Source: Hyphomicrobiales bacterium (GTDB lineage: Bacteria; Pseudomonadota; Alphaproteobacteria; Rhizobiales; Rhizobiaceae). Taken from it: a DNA stretch of 64,000 nt. Location: positions 156,771-220,770 of the forward strand of contig UCEZ01000011.1 of NCBI GenBank assembly GCA_900471525.1. The letters are read 5' to 3'. Of the stretch, positions 36,869-45,897 are shown piece after piece (positions within the stretch are counted from its first letter, which is position 1; each line of letters starts with the position of its first letter). The position numbers and the translations under genes were made by a program. Below the pieces are notes generated by a model. That model was not told where the DNA came from. It saw nothing but the letters and a program-made list of their open reading frames with translations, and made no database searches.

Positions 36869-37453
36869 TCAATCCTCCAATGTAAGAACGGCCCGGCCGC
36901 GGCTGAGGTCGAGAACGATGGCCGAGGCTGCCTCTGAGGCGTCCTTGGGGATTTGCAAAGCGAGACTGGCGCCCGTGCCTGTAAAAACCTCCGCGCTGAT
37001 CGTCACGCCCAGGCCGGCAAGCCGCGCCCTGATCAGAGCGAGATCGGAAAAGTCACAAACCACGCTGCCGCGGATGGTCTCGATGACCTCCACCTTTTCC
37101 GCCGCCCGCAGGCACATGGCCGCCGTGCCGCCATAGGCGCGGATCAGCCCGCCGCTGCCGAGCAGCGTGCCGCCGAACCAGCGGGTGACGACCACGGCGA
37201 TATGGTCGAGCGACTGGCCGTCGATCGCCTGCAGGATCGGTTTTCCCGCCGTGCCGCTTGGCTCGCCATCGTCGTGGAAGCGATAGACTTGGCCGATGCG
37301 GAAAGCCCAGCAATTGTGGCTGGCGGTAGGATCGGAATGCCCGGCAATGAAATCCTTGGCGGCCTGCTCGTCGGACACGGGGCCGCATATGGCCAGAAAC
37401 CGGCTTTTCTTGATTTCCTGCGTATGGGTCTCGATGTGCTGAAGCGTGAACAT
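36869..37453 (-). CDS. YigZ/IMPACT family protein
   Basis: A 194-residue protein of the UPF0029/IMPACT family. It starts with the conserved KKSRFLAICGPV strand, has ASHNCWAFRIG and the GEPSGTAGKPILQAI signature, then VVVTRWFGGTLLGSGGLIRAY. A C-terminal DUF1949-type ferredoxin-like domain follows (about residues 125-190). Family members are linked to translation control, but the biochemical activity is not settled. The ATG at 37453 fits family length. Confidence 0.9.
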   Translation of the reverse strand: MFTLQHIETHTQEIKKSRFLAICGPVSDEQAAKDFIAGHSDPTASHNCWAFRIGQVYRFHDDGEPSGTAGKPILQAIDGQSLDHIAVVVTRWFGGTLLGSGGLIRAYGGTAAMCLRAAEKVEVIETIRGSVVCDFSDLALIRARLAGLGVTISAEVFTGTGASLALQIPKDASEAASAIVLDLSRGRAVLTLED

Positions 37454-37715
37454 CCGTTGGGTCCGTTTGCGCGGTGATAACGCATCGGGAGGGGCGATGC
37501 CAAGAGCCGCAAAAGTTTCAGCGGGTGTCGAGTGGTACTACTCTTCGGGTTCAACCCTTGGCCGCGTCGGGCGTCGATGTCCACGGACATTGCAGTATTC
37601 CTTGTGCGTATCGAGAACGGCAAACCGGCGCTTTGCGGAGGTACGGGAAGGAAGATAAAGCGGGTCATTCGTGATATTATCCGAGTAATGCCGCATGATT
37701 TGGTGAAAGCCAGCC

Positions 37716-38609
37716 ATGAATGTGAAACCGGCCCTCAGCGACCTCTCCGCCTTTGCCGCCATCGTCCGGCATCGCAGCTTCCGCAAGGCAGCCGACGAAC
37801 TCGGGCTGTCGCCGTCGACGCTCAGTCACATGATGCGGGTGCTGGAGGCCAATATGGGCGTGCGTCTTCTGCACCGGACGACGCGTAGCGTCGCGCCGAC
37901 CGAAGCCGGCGAGCGCCTTGTCACGCGGCTGCAGCCGGTATTGCGGGATCTCGACCGGGCATTGGAGGAGGTCGAAACGTTCCGCGATCGGCCGAGCGGC
38001 ACCTTGCGCATCAACACGAGCGAGATCGCCGCCCGGGCCTTGTTGAAAACGGTCGTCCCGATCTTTCTCGATCGTTATCCCGAAATGACGCTCGATCTCG
38101 TCACGGAGGGCCGGCTGGTCGATATCGTCGCCGAGGGGTTTGACGCCGGCATCCGGCTTGGAGAGGCAGTGCCGCAGGATATGATCGCCGTGCGCTTTGG
38201 CGGCGAGATGCGTTTCGTGGCGGTGGCTTCTCCCGCCTATCTCGCAAGCCGCGCACCACCGCAAACGCCCGACGACCTGAAAGACCATGCCTGCATCCGC
38301 TTTCGCCTGCCAAGCGGTAAGCTGTTTCGATGGGAATTCGAAAAACACGGCCAGGAGCTGAACATCGACGTCCCCGGCGCTCTGATCCTCGATCATCTGG
38401 ATCTGATGTGCGAGGCCGCGGTGCAGGGGCTGGGGATTGCCTATGTGCCGGATAGGTCAGCAAAGACTGACATATATTATGGCCGACTGGTCACCGTCCT
38501 CGACGACTGGTGCCCATCGATTCCCGGCCTGTTTCTCTACTACCCCGGTCACCGCTACGTGCCGCCGGGTTTGCGGGCGTTTATCGATGTATTGAAGGAG
38601 GTTGGGTGA
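37716..38609 (+). CDS. LysR-family transcriptional regulator
   Basis: A 297-residue LysR regulator of the large DsdC/CrgA-like branch. The winged helix-turn-helix is at residues ~8-65 ([34 protein letters not shown]) and the effector domain is from ~92 ([10 protein letters not shown]). The last part ([28 protein letters not shown]) is typical. It converges on putA with a 100 bp gap and has 262 bp of gene-free sequence upstream, so no target is obvious. Confidence 0.9.
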   Translation: MNVKPALSDLSAFAAIVRHRSFRKAADELGLSPSTLSHMMRVLEANMGVRLLHRTTRSVAPTEAGERLVTRLQPVLRDLDRALEEVETFRDRPSGTLRINTSEIAARALLKTVVPIFLDRYPEMTLDLVTEGRLVDIVAEGFDAGIRLGEAVPQDMIAVRFGGEMRFVAVASPAYLASRAPPQTPDDLKDHACIRFRLPSGKLFRWEFEKHGQELNIDVPGALILDHLDLMCEAAVQGLGIAYVPDRSAKTDIYYGRLVTVLDDWCPSIPGLFLYYPGHRYVPPGLRAFIDVLKEVG

Positions 38610-38709
38610 GGTGAGACGCGCAACGCGGCGCCGCTGGACCCTGCCACAAGGCGAGGATGAGATTCTCCAGCGGCTACCGACAGTCTGGCGGCGCGTCTGC
38701 GCCGTCCTC

Positions 38710-41700
38710 TTACCCGATCGACATCAGGCTCGCATTGCCGCCGGCGGCCGCCGTATTGACGCTGGTGGAGACTTCTTCCAGCAGCCAGTTCAGGCAATAG
38801 GCATCGGGGTTCTTGCCGAGTTCAGTCGTCACTGCTGCCTGTACCAGAACCAGTGGACCGGGCAGGGCGGCGACCTTCTTGTTGGCGGTGCGCACACGTT
38901 CCGCCTCGCCTTCGATCAGTGCGCCGGCAAAGGGCACATCCATCCTCCAGTCGGCGGAGAAGGAAACGCGAGCGGCGACCGTGGCGGGTAACGACGCCAG
39001 TGCTTCCTTGAGGCCGGATGCCGTATCAACCACGGCGGTATTGCCGGTTGCGAATACCGCCGCAAGCTGGCGGTAAAGACCATCCGCGGTTTCCGGCACG
39101 AGCAGGATACGGCCACGCGGATGCAGCGCATAGATGTTGCGCTCGCCGACCGGGCCGGCAAGCTCGGTCGTCAGGCCCAGTGCCGACTGGCTGCCGGTTT
39201 CGCGGGCATCCTGCGCCTGGGTTTTCAGGCCCTTGCCGTCCAGCCACTTGGCGAAGTCGAGCAGCACGGGATCGGTATGCACCGAACTGTGCTGCGGCGG
39301 CACCGGCGGCGTGGTGACGAGACGGCCAAGATAGAGCGGGCCGCCGGCCTTCGGACCGGTGCCGGAGAGGCCGCGTCCGCCAAAAGGTTGCACGCCGACG
39401 ACCGCGCCGATGATGTTGCGGTTGACGTAGAGATTGCCTGCCTTCACGCGGCTGGTGACATGGGCGATGGTCTCGTCGAGACGAGTGTGCAGGCCGAAGG
39501 TCAGGCCGTAACCGGTGGCGTTGATGTCATCGATCAACCGGTCGAGATCGTCGCGTTCATAGCGCAGCACATGCAGGACCGGGCCGAAGACTTCTCGCTT
39601 CAGGTCGGAGAGCTTTTTCAACTCGATGATCGTCGGCGGCACGAACGTACCTTCGGCCGTGGCGGGCGACAACGCGATCTGCTCGACCTTGGCACCGATA
39701 CCACGCATCGTCTCAACGTGCTTCTCGATGATTCCCTTGGCTTCCGCAGTGATCACCGGACCGACGTCGACGGCGAGCCGGTCGGTGCGGCCGATATCGA
39801 GTTCATGTAGCGCGCCCTTCAGCATGGTCAGCACGCGGTCTGCAACGTCGTCCTGCAGGCAGAGTACGCGCAGCGCCGAGCAGCGCTGGCCGGCGCTGTC
39901 GAAGGCCGACGCGATGACGTCGCCGACGACCTGTTCGGCAAGGGCGGAGCTATCGACGATCATGGCATTCTGGCCGCCGGTTTCGGCGATCAACGGGATT
40001 GGTCGGCCGGATGGTGACAGGCGATCGGCAAGCTGTGCCTGAATCAGCCGGGCCACTTCCGTCGAACCGGTGAACATGACACCCGCGATATTCGGCGCAC
40101 CGACGAGCGCCGCACCGACACGACCGTCGCCCGGAAGCAATTGCAGCGCTTCGGCCGGAATGCCGGCCTCATGCAGGATGCGCACGCCTTCAGCGGCGAT
40201 CAGCGGCGTTTCCTCGGCGGGCTTTGCCAGCACCGGATTACCGGCGACGAGCGCTGCGGCGATCTGGCCGGAGAAGATGGCGAGCGGGAAGTTCCACGGG
40301 CTGATGCAGACGATGGGGCCGAGCGCCTGGTGTGCGGGGCCAAGCGTGCGGGTCGCCTGTTCGGCGTAATAACGCAGGAAGTCGATGGCCTCGCGCACTT
40401 CGGCAATGGCGTTCGGCAGCGATTTGCCGGCTTCGCGGACGATAAGACCAAGCAGCGTCGGCATGCGCGCCTGCATCAGGTCGGCGGCGCGGACCAGGCA
40501 TTTGGCACGCTCTGCTGGGGACACGGCGCTCCATTTGGCGCCTTCGGCAAGGGCAATCTCGACGGCGCGGCGTGCATCATCCTCGGCGGTCTCGATGACA
40601 GAGCCGACGACATCGCGATGGTCACCGGGATTGAGAACCGGGCGGCTCTCGCCGTGCAGCTTTTCGGCGCAGAGATGCGGCGCGGCCGTCCAGTCGATCG
40701 CCGCACTCGCTTTCAAGGCGTCGGACAGCATGGAAAGCGATGTCTCATTGGAAAGATCGAGGCCCGTCGAATTGCTGCGGCCGGCATAGAGATCGATCGG
40801 CAGCTTGATCTGGTCGTGCTGCGTGCCCATCACCGGCATGGCGCGAACGGTATCGACCGGATCGGCGATGAGTTCGTCGATGGAGACGGCGGGATCGGCG
40901 ATGCGGTTGACGAAGGAGGAGTTGGCACCGTTTTCGAGCAGGCGGCGGACGAGATAGGCAAGCAGCGTCTCATGCGTGCCGACGGGCGCATAGATGCGGG
41001 CAGGGCGGTCGAGATTGGCCTTGCCGACGACCTCGTCGTAAAGCGGTTCACCCATGCCATGCAGGCACTGGAACTCATATTTTCCGACCTTGAAATCGGG
41101 ACCGGCCATTTCGTAGATCGTGGCCAATGACTGGGCATTGTGTGTGGCGAATTGCGGGAAGATGACGTCGGTCGCATCCAGCAGCTTGCGGGCACAGGCG
41201 ATGTAGGAAATGTCGGTGTAGATCTTGCGGGTATAGACCGGGAAACCATCGAGGCCGTCGATCTGTGCACGCTTGATCTCGGCATCCCAATAGGCGCCCT
41301 TGACGAGGCGGACCATCATCCGGTGACCGGAGCGGCGGGCGAGATCGATGATGAAATCGAGCACGAACGGGCAGCGCTTGCCGTAGGCCTGGACGACGAA
41401 GCCCATGCCATTCCAGCCGGAAAGATCCGGATCAAGGCGCAGTGCCTCCAGCAGGTCCAGCGACAGCTCCAGCCGATCGGCTTCCTCTGCGTCGATGTTG
41501 AGACCAATGTCGTAGCTCTTGGCGATCAGTGCCAGCGCTTTCACCTTTGGCAGCAATTCGCCCATCACGCGGGCCGACTGGGCGCGGACATAGCGCGGAT
41601 GCAGGGCCGAAAGCTTGATCGAGATACCGGGGCCTTCATAGATGCCGCGACCGGCCGAAGCCTTGCCGATGGCATGGATGGCGTTTTCGTAATCGGCATA

Positions 41701-42393
41701 ATAGCGCTTGGCGTCGGCTGCCGTGGTCGCCGCTTCGCCCAGCATGTCGTAGGAATAGCGGAAACCCTTGGCTTCCAGCGAGCGGGAGCGCTTGAGCGCC
41801 TCGTCGATGGTTTCGCCGGTAACGAACTGTTCACCCATCATCCGCATCGCCATGTCGACGCCACGACGGATCACCGGCTCGCCGGCCCGTGCGATCAGGC
41901 GGGTAAGCGCGGCGGACAGGCTGCGGTCGTTGACGGTGGACGTCAGCTTGCCGGTGACGACGAGACCCCAGGTGGCAGCGTTGACGAACAGGGAGCGGCC
42001 GCCGCCGATATGCGAACGCCAGTCGCCATCGGCGATCTTGTCACGGATCAGCGCATCACGGGTGGCGGTGTCGGGAATGCGCAGCAGAGCTTCGGCTAGG
42101 CACATCAGCGCCACGCCTTCTTGGCTCGACAGCGAATACTCATGCACCAGACCCTCGACGCCGGAGCCCTTGTGCTTGGCGCGCAGCGCCGTGATCAGCT
42201 TGCGGGCGGTCGTTTTGGCGCGGTTGCGGATATCGTCTGGCAGTGTTGCCGCCTCGACCAGCGGCGGCAGGCATTCAGTTTCGGGGCGGCGGTAGGCGGC
42301 GGTGATCGCCTGGCGCAGTGCCGTCTGTTCTGCAATCGGTGGAGCGAAATCGGCAAAGGGGGCGGTTGCGGCGGTATGTTGCGGCTGGCTCAT
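38710..42393 (-). CDS. putA: Bifunctional proline dehydrogenase / L-glutamate gamma-semialdehyde dehydrogenase
   Basis: PutA oxidises proline to glutamate in two steps, feeding electrons to the quinone pool. The 1227-residue product has an N-terminal alpha domain without a ribbon-helix-helix DNA-binding start, and the PRODH barrel (about residues 150-510; MVRLVKGAYWDAEIKRAQ, FATHNAQ). The aldehyde dehydrogenase (about 560-1030) has Glu804 (AETGGQNAMI) and nucleophile Cys838 (SAGQRCSALR), with the usual spacing of 34. The extra C-terminal domain marks type B. ATG at 42393 with AGAGGGA upstream. Lacking a DNA-binding domain, it cannot self-regulate as in enterics, and no putR-like Lrp gene is adjacent. 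Confidence 0.97.
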   Translation of the reverse strand: MSQPQHTAATAPFADFAPPIAEQTALRQAITAAYRRPETECLPPLVEAATLPDDIRNRAKTTARKLITALRAKHKGSGVEGLVHEYSLSSQEGVALMCLAEALLRIPDTATRDALIRDKIADGDWRSHIGGGRSLFVNAATWGLVVTGKLTSTVNDRSLSAALTRLIARAGEPVIRRGVDMAMRMMGEQFVTGETIDEALKRSRSLEAKGFRYSYDMLGEAATTAADAKRYYADYENAIHAIGKASAGRGIYEGPGISIKLSALHPRYVRAQSARVMGELLPKVKALALIAKSYDIGLNIDAEEADRLELSLDLLEALRLDPDLSGWNGMGFVVQAYGKRCPFVLDFIIDLARRSGHRMMVRLVKGAYWDAEIKRAQIDGLDGFPVYTRKIYTDISYIACARKLLDATDVIFPQFATHNAQSLATIYEMAGPDFKVGKYEFQCLHGMGEPLYDEVVGKANLDRPARIYAPVGTHETLLAYLVRRLLENGANSSFVNRIADPAVSIDELIADPVDTVRAMPVMGTQHDQIKLPIDLYAGRSNSTGLDLSNETSLSMLSDALKASAAIDWTAAPHLCAEKLHGESRPVLNPGDHRDVVGSVIETAEDDARRAVEIALAEGAKWSAVSPAERAKCLVRAADLMQARMPTLLGLIVREAGKSLPNAIAEVREAIDFLRYYAEQATRTLGPAHQALGPIVCISPWNFPLAIFSGQIAAALVAGNPVLAKPAEETPLIAAEGVRILHEAGIPAEALQLLPGDGRVGAALVGAPNIAGVMFTGSTEVARLIQAQLADRLSPSGRPIPLIAETGGQNAMIVDSSALAEQVVGDVIASAFDSAGQRCSALRVLCLQDDVADRVLTMLKGALHELDIGRTDRLAVDVGPVITAEAKGIIEKHVETMRGIGAKVEQIALSPATAEGTFVPPTIIELKKLSDLKREVFGPVLHVLRYERDDLDRLIDDINATGYGLTFGLHTRLDETIAHVTSRVKAGNLYVNRNIIGAVVGVQPFGGRGLSGTGPKAGGPLYLGRLVTTPPVPPQHSSVHTDPVLLDFAKWLDGKGLKTQAQDARETGSQSALGLTTELAGPVGERNIYALHPRGRILLVPETADGLYRQLAAVFATGNTAVVDTASGLKEALASLPATVAARVSFSADWRMDVPFAGALIEGEAERVRTANKKVAALPGPLVLVQAAVTTELGKNPDAYCLNWLLEEVSTSVNTAAAGGNASLMSIG

Positions 42394-42581
42394 CGAAATC
42401 GTCCCTCTTTGAAGCTATCAGGCGCACGCGGCGTGGCCCGGAATTCATGGGCGCAAAATAGAGCAGAGGTCTCCGGATAGCTATCCGGGAAAATAAGCGT
42501 CAGGACGGATGTTTCACCAAAGATAAAGTCACAAACGGTGTAATATGCGGTCTCATTGAAATCACGCCGGATGATCCGGCG

Positions 42582-42896
42582 TCAGAGCAGAACCTTCTGT
42601 GACAGCTTGTGGCGGGCCATCAGGCACTCGTCGTCGCCAGGCATGCAGGTGCGGCAGACGATCGGACGGACCGCATAAATCTTGCAGCCGACATGAACGC
42701 CAAGCTTGCCGTCGAGCGCCGAACAGCGATTGTCCTCGCAGCGCATGCCTCCAAGATCTGCCGAAACATATTCCGCCGGAATCCGGTCCAGTTCCTCGTC
42801 CGTCTCCAGCGAGAAACGCGGCCAGTCCTCGGAATAGCTGCAGCAGGCGCCACAGCTCTGGCAGTCGAACTCTTCGGTGGGAACGGCAAGGATCAT
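42582..42896 (-). CDS. YkgJ-family cysteine-cluster protein
   Basis: A 104-residue protein with ten cysteines (positions 12, 15, 18, 19, 53, 58, 71, 81, 84 and 91), beginning FDCQSCGACC. This is the CxxCxxCC pattern of YkgJ/zinc- or iron-chelating proteins (CXXCXXCC family). Metal or FeS binding is expected; physiological role unknown. The ATG at 42896 gives the proper start. The open frame continues upstream into a repeat element and is not coding there. It follows putA's upstream region by 188 bp in the same direction. Confidence 0.85.
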   Translation of the reverse strand: MILAVPTEEFDCQSCGACCSYSEDWPRFSLETDEELDRIPAEYVSADLGGMRCEDNRCSALDGKLGVHVGCKIYAVRPIVCRTCMPGDDECLMARHKLSQKVLL

Positions 42897-42946
42897 GAGC
42901 GTAGGGTAGCATGGAATCCGTGAGGGGCGGAAGGTGACGGCTTCCT

Positions 42947-43085
42947 CTTCTCCCCAGCGGGGAGAAGTGCCGAGCGTATGCGAGGCGATGAGGGGGCTTC
43001 GGCGAAGCCGGAGCCAGAAAGAGGTGGCCTTCGGCCCCCTCATCCGGCGCTTCGCGCCACCTTCTCACCGCTGGGGAGAAGAGGG
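42947..43085. repeat. Rhizobial-type palindromic intergenic repeat
   Basis: Two 21 bp arms that are inverted copies of each other with one mismatch (42947-42967 and 43061-43081, each beginning CTTCTC and ending GAGAAG). Further inverted GAGGGGGC/GCCCCCTC segments lie inside. Each arm is itself nearly palindromic. Such GGGGAGAAG-rich elements are common between genes in rhizobia. It lies between the YkgJ-like and metallophosphoesterase genes. Confidence 0.8.
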
Positions 43086-43095
43086 AGCCATATGC

Positions 43096-43902
43096 TCACG
43101 CCACGGCCGCGTCCCTGACGGCGATCTCGTAATCCTCCGTGTGCACCAGGATGCCCGTATCGGTCATCACCGCGATGCCATAGGCGGCAGGTTCATCGAC
43201 GGCGAGAGAGGCGTCCGGCGCATCGAAGGGCATGGGCTGCTGGTGCACCGGGCTCTTGAAGACGGAGAAGGGGATGCCGCGGCTCGAGCCGGAGATCGTC
43301 CGGTGCACATGGCCGGCGAAGATATGCAGCACATTGCCCCGGCGCTTGACGATATCGTAGAAATCGACCTCGTTGATCAGCCGCATCAAGTCCATGCAGG
43401 TGAAGCCCGTGGCGTGTGGCGGGTGGTGCATGAACAGCAGCACCGGCAGATCGCCGGCGGTTTCCAGATGCCGGTCAAGCCAGGCGAGACGTTTGGTACA
43501 GAGAAAACCGGCATGGCTGCGCGGATAGTCGTAAGGCGGGGCAAACAGCGTATCGAGGATGACGGCGCGGCAATCGGGAAAATCGATGACGTCCTGGATG
43601 AACCCGTCCTCATCCTGTGCGGCCTTCGGGAAAACCTCGAGAAACGTATCGCGCCGATCATGATTGCCGATGGTGATGGCGAGCGGCGGAACCAGTTGAT
43701 CCAGGAGGGATTTCAGCCGCTCATAGGACGTCCGGTCGGCCCGGTGCGCCAGATCGCCCATGACGATCACCCTGTCCGCATCGGCATGGTACCGGTTGAC
43801 GTGCTCGATGCCGGCGGCAAGCCGCTGGAACGGATCAAGGCCGATGATCGACATGCCTTCTGGCACCATGTGCAGGTCGGTGAAGATGATCAGCTTTGTC
43901 AT
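43096..43902 (-). CDS. Class III cyclic nucleotide / GpdQ-like phosphodiesterase
   Basis: A 268-residue calcineurin-like metallophosphoesterase. Metal motifs are visible: FTDLH (Asp9, His11), VMGDLAH (Asp50), GNHD (Asn80, His81), LLFMHHPPH and FAGHVHR. This pattern and length match the GpdQ/CpdA group, which hydrolyse cyclic nucleotides or glycerophosphodiesters. The ATG at 43902 is preferred to an upstream TTG at 43920. It could lower cAMP made by a cyclase elsewhere in the window, but no direct link is shown. Confidence 0.88.
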   Translation of the reverse strand: MTKLIIFTDLHMVPEGMSIIGLDPFQRLAAGIEHVNRYHADADRVIVMGDLAHRADRTSYERLKSLLDQLVPPLAITIGNHDRRDTFLEVFPKAAQDEDGFIQDVIDFPDCRAVILDTLFAPPYDYPRSHAGFLCTKRLAWLDRHLETAGDLPVLLFMHHPPHATGFTCMDLMRLINEVDFYDIVKRRGNVLHIFAGHVHRTISGSSRGIPFSVFKSPVHQQPMPFDAPDASLAVDEPAAYGIAVMTDTGILVHTEDYEIAVRDAAVA

Positions 43903-43996
43903 CTGGCAGATCCGTTTCAAAAGAAATTGCTAATGAATGCCACCAAGCTGTCGGGGACGCGCTCGTGCGTCAAGCAACATAATTGGGAGGGTTCAA

Positions 43997-44395
43997 TCAG
44001 AACGCGATTTCAAACAGCGCATCGCCGTAGCCGACGCCTTTGCCTTCGGCGACGAGGATGCGGGTTAGGACGCAGTCCTTTGTCACTGCGACGGAGCGCA
44101 GTGTCATGCCGGTCTTGATATAGGCGACGATCTCGCCTTTCGCAGCTTTTCGCGGCAACGAGGATGGTGCTGCCCCGCTTGCCGGATGCCGATGCAGGAC
44201 GATGCCGACACCGGGCGAGCGGAGTGGTTCAAGCTCCCTCGTTTCGGCCGATCGTGGAGGTTCGGCAATCACCGCAGCTTCCACTCTGGAGCCAAGTGTC
44301 AAACGAAGCTGCACGGAATCTTGCTCGTACTCGAACGCTGCGATCCCGTGCCGTTCCATCAGGGCACTCACTTTTTGAATATCTTCGCTATTCAT
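43997..44395 (-). CDS. Biotin-carrier-like protein lacking the biotinyl lysine
   Basis: A 132-residue protein with BCCP-like halves. The N-terminus (IQKVSALMERHGIAAFEYE) resembles the BCCP start and the end (LTRILVAEGKGVGYGDALFEI) resembles the last strands of a biotinyl domain. Where BCCP has EAMKM it has KTGMT, with Met97 aligned to the biotin-accepting lysine, so it cannot be biotinylated there. The ATG at 44395 lies 4 bp after the stop of the true carrier gene, a clear operon. A structural or regulatory partner role in a carboxylase-like complex is a possibility only. Confidence 0.7.
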   Translation of the reverse strand: MNSEDIQKVSALMERHGIAAFEYEQDSVQLRLTLGSRVEAAVIAEPPRSAETRELEPLRSPGVGIVLHRHPASGAAPSSLPRKAAKGEIVAYIKTGMTLRSVAVTKDCVLTRILVAEGKGVGYGDALFEIAF

Positions 44396-44399
44396 CAGG

Positions 44400-44846
44400 T
44401 CACGCGATCTTCTCGAGGGTGAAAAGCGGCATGCCTGCATTCACCGGGGCGCCATCCTCAAGATGGATCGCTGTGATGAACCCGGCGCAGTCGGCTTCAA
44501 CCGGGTTCATCATCTTCATGGCTTCGATGATACCGAGCTTGCGTCCGTCCTCGACCTGGTCGCCGATCTCGACGAACGGCGCTTCGCCGGGCATCGGTGA
44601 GCGGTAGAAGGTGCCGGGCAATCCGGCGGCTATGACATGCTCTTTTGGCTCGGCCGTCGAGGCGGATGCGGATGCCTTCGCACTGCCATCAGCCGACGAA
44701 GAGGCAGTGCTGGCTGCGTTGGTTTGAAGCGTTTGCGCAACCGTCTTCGACAACCGGATACGCGTGCCGTTTTCCGTCAGTTCCAGCTCGTTGACGCTGG
44801 AATTTTCCAGAAGGCGCATCAGCCGTTCGATCAGGTCGAGGTCCAT
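44400..44846 (-). CDS. Biotin carboxyl carrier protein (AccB-like)
   Basis: A 148-residue biotin carrier. A helical N-terminal segment (IERLMRLLENSSVNELELTE) and a Ser/Ala-rich linker (residues 38-68) lead to the biotinyl domain (75-147) with the attachment motif EAMKMMNP (Lys111). Chromosomal accB serves fatty acid synthesis; this copy, in a 5-oxoprolinase locus, is more likely part of a dedicated carboxylase-like complex. No biotin carboxylase gene (accC) is in the window. It follows pxpA by 22 bp. Confidence 0.85.
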   Translation of the reverse strand: MDLDLIERLMRLLENSSVNELELTENGTRIRLSKTVAQTLQTNAASTASSSADGSAKASASASTAEPKEHVIAAGLPGTFYRSPMPGEAPFVEIGDQVEDGRKLGIIEAMKMMNPVEADCAGFITAIHLEDGAPVNAGMPLFTLEKIA

Positions 44847-44868
44847 GAATGTCTCGTCTTTGCCAGAG

Positions 44869-45642
44869 TCAGGGGAGGAAGTTTCTGACCGCGATGCCAT
44901 CGGCCTCAAGGCCCCGGCGGACGGTCGCCGCGATGGTGACGGCGGCGGGGGTATCGCTGTGCACGCAGATCGAATCGATCGGCGTGGTTATGCTCTTGCC
45001 GGTGATGGTTTCGATTGCGCCGGTGCGAACCATGCGAATGACGCGGGCGGCGGCCTCGGCCGGATCATGGATGACGGAGCCGGCGATCTTGCGGTCGACC
45101 AGGTAACCCTCTTCCGTATAGGCGCGGTCGGCGAAGATTTCCGATGCCGTTTTCAGGCCCATCTCGTTTGCCTGGCGCTGCTGGTGGCCAAGCGCAATGA
45201 CGAGGCAGATCAGCGAAGGATCGACCGCCTTGATGGCGCGGTTGACGGCCATCGCCACATCGGCGTTCTGCTGGGTCAGGTTTCCGAGCGCTCCATGCGC
45301 CTTCACATGGGTGATCGGATGGCCTGCATAAGCCGACATCGCTTGCGCCGCTCCGATCTGGTAGGCGACGAGCCGCTCGATCTCTCCTGCGGAGAACGGG
45401 ATGTTGCGGCGGCCGAAGCCCCAGAGATCGGGAAAGCCGGGATGCGCACCGACAGCCACGCCGCGCTCTTTTGCCAGCGCGAAGGTTGTTGCCATGATCT
45501 CCGGATCGCCGCCATGGAAGCCGCAGGCGATATTGGCCGAGGTGACGATCTTCAGGATCGCATCGTCGTCGCCCATCCGGTAGGCGCCGAATCCTTCGGC
45601 CATGTCTGAATTGAGATCGACACTCAAGGGTTTGGCGGTCAA
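44869..45642 (-). CDS. pxpA: 5-oxoprolinase subunit A (LamB/YcsF family)
   Basis: A 257-residue LamB/YcsF protein, subunit A of the ATP-dependent 5-oxoprolinase PxpABC that opens 5-oxo-L-proline to glutamate. The N-terminal motif VDLNSDMAEGFG, SANIACGFHGGD, GAHPGFPD and VKAHGALGN are all present. The start appears to be TTG at 45642, preceded by GGAAAA at good spacing; the next ATG is too far inside the conserved motif. It diverges from pxpB across 255 bp, whereas in many genomes the three genes are in one direction. Confidence 0.93.
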   Translation of the reverse strand: MTAKPLSVDLNSDMAEGFGAYRMGDDDAILKIVTSANIACGFHGGDPEIMATTFALAKERGVAVGAHPGFPDLWGFGRRNIPFSAGEIERLVAYQIGAAQAMSAYAGHPITHVKAHGALGNLTQQNADVAMAVNRAIKAVDPSLICLVIALGHQQRQANEMGLKTASEIFADRAYTEEGYLVDRKIAGSVIHDPAEAAARVIRMVRTGAIETITGKSITTPIDSICVHSDTPAAVTIAATVRRGLEADGIAVRNFLP

Positions 45643-45897
45643 GGTTTTTTCCAGCTTCTGTATGGTCTGTTCCCGCCAATCCTAGCGCATGTTCCAGGCG
45701 GGGGAAACAACAAGGGCTTGCTTCCGGACAAACATCATGGGCTGTTGACCCCATGCAAGCGGCTCGGTCAAATCAACCGGCTTCATCCGCGATAAGTGTA
45801 TGGCAGTTTCGTGTGGCTGAATTCGACAGCGGCTAGGCAAGGTGTCAAGCCTGATATAGCAGATGAAGCGCAGAATTCTGTTCAATAGGTTTCGCAA
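45643..45897. promoter_or_regulatory. Divergent pxpA / pxpB control region
   Basis: 255 bp between two outward-reading genes must contain the promoters for both halves of the 5-oxoprolinase locus. No exact operator was identified. The region's right part (45780-45890) is A/T-richer than the genes. Confidence 0.5.

Noticed and set aside
42897..43095. CRISPR array or tandem repeats
   Set aside because: The repeats form one inverted pair without regular spacers; this fits a rhizobial palindromic element.
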